Below, piece by piece: positions 60,910-64,000 of a stretch of DNA of 64,000 bases. Source of the stretch: Streptomyces zaomyceticus (GTDB lineage Bacteria > Actinomycetota > Actinomycetes > Streptomycetales > Streptomycetaceae); the NCBI RefSeq assembly GCF_014656215.1, contig NZ_BNBZ01000001.1, positions 496,001 through 560,000 of the forward strand. The letters are read 5' to 3'. The stretch's first letter is position 1, and each line of letters begins with the position of its first letter. The translations under genes and the position numbers were made by a program. The notes beneath the pieces are model-generated. The model saw nothing but the letters and a program-made list of their open reading frames with translations, had not been told where the DNA came from and made no database searches.

Positions 60910-61731
60910 ATGGCGGGAAAAAGCTCAGCGGGCACGGCCATGGCAATGCCGGACCTGCCACCAGGGCGGAAGGCGCTCGCTGGGGCGATAGCTGCTCTCT
61001 ACGAGCACCTGGCAGTCAGAACGCTGGCCGAGGCTGCGGCACTCCTGGCGTCAGAGGGGTGGCAGAAGGACCCGAGCGAACTCTCCCGCTACCGCAGCGG
61101 GCGCCGGAAGCCCCCCATAGAACTGGTCCTCGTGCTCCACAGACTCGCTGCCGAACGGGCAGTACTTGGCACGGTGATGTTTTCTCCGGCGGAGCTGCGC
61201 AGGCTCCATGCGTCAGCCGAGACAACGTTCTGCCAGAACTGTGGTCCGGTACTCAGCGAAAACCAGCGGCTTCGTGGCGAGAACAGCCGGCTTCTTGCAC
61301 GTCAGGTCTCCATAAGTTCGCCGCGACCCGCTACTGCGGAGGGAAGCAATCCGGCCTCTCTCACGCACCGTACTCCGCTGCCGGTCCCCCGCGGGACGGG
61401 GGACCGGCAGCGGAGAGCGCGTGATGTGGCTGCGGCGCAGCAGCTCGCTACCAGCGCTTCCACTCTCCACGGAAGCGGACAGATCGGTCACGCGGTCGCC
61501 CTCATCCAGGACACTGCGGCATCACTGTCCCCTCTGGAGAGTGCAGCGGCCATCGCACTGCTGCGTGACGGGCAGGATGACCTCGCAGACACAGTCATTG
61601 CCATCAACGGCCGAAGCCGCGCCGAAGAGGACGTCATGCGCATCGCAGTTGAGCTGCACGCCCTGGGCTTGGCAGACGATGCCGGAGCGATCCTCCGGGC
61701 CGCGCTTGCGCATACGCCGGCACAGACCTGA
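60910..61731 (+). CDS. helix-turn-helix regulator-like protein beside the defence block
   Basis: 273 residues from ATG 60910, with GGAGG seven bases upstream; ATG 60904 and 60880 are in frame. The N-terminal 90 residues resemble an HTH domain of Streptomyces regulators (RKALAGAIAALYEHLAVRTLAEAAALLASEGWQKDPSELSRYRSGRRKPPIELVLVLHRLA). A CQNC pair follows in TTFCQNCGPVLSENQRLRGENSRLL, then a coiled coil. The C-terminal half is helical (AAAIALLRDGQDDLADTVIAIN). It is divergent from the defence operon by 204 bp and is the natural candidate for its regulator. GC and codon use match the accessory block. Confidence 0.78.
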   Translation: MAGKSSAGTAMAMPDLPPGRKALAGAIAALYEHLAVRTLAEAAALLASEGWQKDPSELSRYRSGRRKPPIELVLVLHRLAAERAVLGTVMFSPAELRRLHASAETTFCQNCGPVLSENQRLRGENSRLLARQVSISSPRPATAEGSNPASLTHRTPLPVPRGTGDRQRRARDVAAAQQLATSASTLHGSGQIGHAVALIQDTAASLSPLESAAAIALLRDGQDDLADTVIAINGRSRAEEDVMRIAVELHALGLADDAGAILRAALAHTPAQT

Positions 61732-62016
61732 CAAAGAACAGGGTCAGTACAACCTCTTCACCGCCCATCCGGTCCCGGGCCGCCCCATCGAACTGCCGCG
61801 CACCCCCGACCCATGGGACTTCGTCCACCGGTCCCCGCCACTGGCCAAGCCCCACCGCTCGCCGACCGCGCCGCACCGACGCGCAACCGATGCCCGGCCT
61901 CGCCCCCACCCACCGACCGGCAGCCGCCCCCGGCGCCCCGGCCGCAACCGGCGCTCCGCAGGGCCTCGCCCCCCGCGCCCGCACTCCCGTTGCCGGTTGA
62001 CCCGCGGTGGCCCGGG
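61732..62016. other. 285-bp gene-free region
   Basis: I see no supported gene. An open reading frame on the plus strand runs through it (reading NLFTAHPVPGRPIELPRTPDPWDF), but it has no start with a ribosome site and turns Pro/Arg-rich. It may be an eroded end of the accessory block. Confidence 0.5.
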
Positions 62017-62711
62017 CTATTCGGCTGAAAGGGCCGCGCCCACGGCGGCTGCCGCGTGGAGTCGTGTGGTGGGGAAGAGCGGGACCGGGCTGTCCTCGGA
62101 GCCGATGAGAAGCTCGATCTCCGTGCAGCCCAGGATGATGCCTTCGGCACCGTCGGCGACCAGGTCCGCGATGACCTTCCGGTACGCGGCCCGTGACTCC
62201 TCCCGCACGATGCCCAGGCAGAGTTCCTCGTAGATCACGCGGTGGACGATCTCGCGCCCTTCGGCCTCCGGGGTGCGTACATCCAGTCCCCCGGCCTCCA
62301 GGCGCCTCGGTAGAAGTCCTGCTCCATCGTGAACGCCGTGCCCAGCAGGCCGACTCGGCGCAGGCCCGACGCCCGCACCGCCTCTGCGGTGACGTCCGCC
62401 AGGTGCAGCAGAGGGACGGACACCGCCGCCTCCACCTGGTCGGCGACCTTGTGCATGGTGTTGGTGCAGATCAGCACCATGTCCGCGCCCGCCGCCTCCA
62501 GAGCCCGAGCGGCCGCGGCCAGGATCTCGCCCGCCTCCGTCCAGCGGTTCTGGACCTGCAACCGCTCGATCTCCGCGAAGTCCACCGAGTACAGCATGCA
62601 CCGCGCCGAGTGGAGCCCACCGAGGCGCTCACGCGTGAGCTCGTTCAACAAGCGGTAGTACTCCGCCGTCGACTCCCAGCTCATTCCGCCGATCAGCCCG
62701 ATCGTCCTCAT
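62017..62711 (-). pseudogene. aspartate/glutamate racemase family gene, frameshifted
   Basis: ATG 62711 gives TIGLIGGMSWESTAEYYRLLNELTRERLGGLHSARCMLYSVDF, the start of an Asp/Glu racemase, with the first catalytic Cys in LICTNTMHK. The frame is lost near 62307. The remainder continues in another frame as RRLEAGGLDVRTPEAEGREIVHRVIYEELCLG, ending with the second catalytic Cys in IILGCTEIELLIGSEDSPVPLFPTTRLHA. One missing G in the TACCG(G)AGGCGC region would explain it. Both Cys are present, so the gene was recently functional, or this is a sequencing error. Joined length would be about 231 residues, normal for the family. Confidence 0.85.
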
Positions 62712-62869
62712 CGCCACGCCCCTCACCCACGAGCCCCCTGCCGCACCTCAGTCACCCACACGGGCGATCTTCACTCACCGTGTCGAACTGGACACAACCC
62801 GTGCGGTACGTTCACGCAAAACGGCCCCCACCGACGGTTCGCAGCCATCGGCGAGGGCCTGAACCACTC

Positions 62870-63955
62870 ATGGAACTGGACTCCACTGTGATCTACCGGC
62901 ACTTTAACGCGCCCTCCCGCGCCTTCAGTCAGTTCTCGCACGAGATCATTCGGCATCCTCGGCTCACCTCCGACGCCGTTCGGCTTCTGACCTGGCAGCT
63001 CTCCCTCCCCACTCACGCGCGTGAGTCGTTCTCCACGACCGCCCAACGTGCCCGGATCGGGGGATGCGCCTTCACCCGCGCCAAGCGTCAGCTCAAGGAG
63101 GAGGGGTTCGTACATGAGCGGCGGATTCAGGGGCCCGGCGGGCGCTGGGTCACTCAACAGCTCGTCTCCAGCACCCCGTTGACCTCCGACGAGGCCGCCG
63201 GCCTCCTCGCCCGGTCACCGCTCCCCACCTGCACGAACCGCGTATCCCCGCAGGTCGTACCGAGTCCCCGGAAACCGGCCGCCGGTCAGCCGACCACCCC
63301 GGTGACCGACGGTTATCCAGATGAATACCTGAGGGAAGACACCTCCCACCTTCCGGCCGAGGCGGCCGAGTCGGCTGAGTCGGTCGAGGCCGTCGAGGCC
63401 GTCGAGGCCGTCGAGGCCGTCGAGGCCGTCGATGAGCCTGCCCCCGCCTCCCTGCCCGCCGACGGCCGGACCGCCGGCCCCCACCTCGAGGACGCCCGCG
63501 CCCTCGTCGGGGCGCTGCCCCTCCTCTCCCCCGCCCTGCGGCACATCCCGCCCGGCATGCGCGACGAGCTCGCCCGCCTCGCCGCCCGCTGGCTCGACGC
63601 CGGGCACTCGTCCGCCGACGTCCACGAGCACGTCCTGCGCGGCCTGCCCGGCACCGGGACGCCCGTGCACCGGCCCGGCGGTCTCGTTCGCTATCTCCTC
63701 CGAGACGTCCCGCCCCGTACCCTGCCGACCCTGCCCCCGCCCACCCCCGCCCGGATCCGGCTCTCCGTCCGCCTCGAAGGCACACGCGAGTGCTCCGGCC
63801 CTCACACCCAGCCCATGCTGTTCCGGCCCCTCGCCGACGAGACCCTCTGCGCCGAATGCGCCCCCGCCCCTGCCACCGCCCCCTCCAGTGCCCCTGCCAC
63901 TCCGCCCGAGGCGACGTCCGTGCCCGACACGGATCGCGTTCACACCCCCTCGTAG
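62870..63955 (+). CDS. winged-helix protein with EAV repeat (replication-initiator-like N-terminus)
   Basis: 361 residues from ATG 62870. The N-terminal 95 residues form a winged-helix-like domain: AFSQFSHEIIRHPRLTSDAVRLLTWQLSLPTHARESFSTTAQRARIGGCAFTRAKRQLKEEGFVHERRIQGPGGRWVTQQLV. This resembles plasmid replication-type or gene-switch DNA-binding proteins of Streptomyces. A SVEAVEAVEAVEAVEAVDEP repeat (about residues 172-189) is followed by a helical domain (LEDARALVGALPLLSPALRHIPPGMRDELARLAARWLDAGHSSADVHEHVLRGLP). ECAP and ECSG Cys residues near the end may form a zinc finger. The function is unknown. Confidence 0.82.
   Translation: MELDSTVIYRHFNAPSRAFSQFSHEIIRHPRLTSDAVRLLTWQLSLPTHARESFSTTAQRARIGGCAFTRAKRQLKEEGFVHERRIQGPGGRWVTQQLVSSTPLTSDEAAGLLARSPLPTCTNRVSPQVVPSPRKPAAGQPTTPVTDGYPDEYLREDTSHLPAEAAESAESVEAVEAVEAVEAVEAVDEPAPASLPADGRTAGPHLEDARALVGALPLLSPALRHIPPGMRDELARLAARWLDAGHSSADVHEHVLRGLPGTGTPVHRPGGLVRYLLRDVPPRTLPTLPPPTPARIRLSVRLEGTRECSGPHTQPMLFRPLADETLCAECAPAPATAPSSAPATPPEATSVPDTDRVHTPS
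63383..63431 (+). repeat. 9-bp tandem GTCGAGGCC repeat coding EAV
   Basis: Five and a half perfect GTCGAGGCC units code for VEA repeats inside the winged-helix protein. Likely variable in copy number. Confidence 0.9.
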
Positions 63956-63992
63956 GCTCGTAGGACGACCCGTCGAACCGAAAGGCCCCGTC

Positions 63993-64000
63993 ATGCCCCG
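63993..64000 (+). CDS. 5' end of a further gene, cut by the window
   Basis: ATG at 63993 with AAAGG upstream begins MP... and is followed by only two more complete bases-worth of codons. Nothing more can be said. Confidence 0.35.

Noticed and set aside
54584..61731. prophage or transposon
   Set aside because: No structural, integrase or transposase gene is visible; only restriction-type genes.
61421..62233. 270-codon plus-strand frame past the HTH gene
   Set aside because: Overlaps the HTH gene and the racemase remnant out of frame; Arg/Pro/Ser-rich, with no start signal.

Overview
The window is very GC-rich (about 72%), with strong G/C third-position bias, many GTG starts, Tat and Sec exported proteins, chitin-degrading enzymes, sortases with an LAXTG-type signal, IclR/TetR/GntR/ROK regulators and DasR-like operators. 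This points to a Streptomyces chromosome or a very close relative. The exact species cannot be named from the sequence alone.

Layout. 1-774: 5' part of a secreted CBM2-GH18 chitinase (minus), cut by the window edge. 0.95-3.06 kb: OmpR-type two-component pair. 3.1-7.5 kb: small secreted protein, spermidine-synthase-like protein, XRE/TPR regulator, histidine phosphatase. 7.6-12.55 kb: PAP2 protein, then a three-gene run made of an Fe-S RecB/Cas4-like nuclease, an unknown linker protein and an SF1 Upf1/Dna2-like helicase. 12.5-15.1 kb: peroxiredoxin-like gene divergent from a TetR gene, then two conserved hypotheticals, the second running into the first of three identical tRNA-Lys(CTT) genes. 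15.2-20.7 kb: secreted M6-type metalloprotease, PAS-GGDEF-EAL protein, secreted GH18 chitinase with DasR-like sites. 21-28 kb: LLM oxidoreductase, IclR regulator, second tRNA-Lys, NarL-type two-component pair, acyl-CoA synthetase-like protein, and an AA10 chitin LPMO with a near-perfect DasR site. 28-36 kb: SPFH protein with a huge disordered N-terminus, NlpC/P60-like peptidoglycan enzyme, third tRNA-Lys, class F sortase plus partner, HAD-IIA phosphatase. 35.6-43.8 kb: secreted phosphodiesterase, then an aminoethylphosphonate-type uptake and catabolic operon (FAD oxidoreductase, phosphonatase-like HAD, ABC transporter) under a GntR/UTRA regulator. 43.9-54.6 kb: LARTG surface protein, ROK regulator divergent from a Gfo/Idh dehydrogenase, FAA hydrolase, second YidC, HxlR/MFS pair, class E sortase, TPR/SEC-C protein.

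54.6-61.7 kb is a visibly different, lower-GC accessory block: a Vsr-like endonuclease convergent with a five-gene minus-strand operon (HNH protein, ParB-like protein, SNF2-type helicase, second HNH protein, C5-cytosine methyltransferase), followed by an orphan regulator. It looks like a composite restriction/defence system. 62.0-64.0 kb: a frameshifted Asp/Glu racemase gene and a winged-helix protein carrying a perfect EAV repeat.

Main points of interest are the helicase/HNH/ParB/methyltransferase block, the split Dna2-like nuclease-helicase run, three dispersed identical tRNA-Lys genes, a shared TGGCATATGCC palindrome upstream of two genes, and two DasR-like operators that tie the chitinase to the LPMO.
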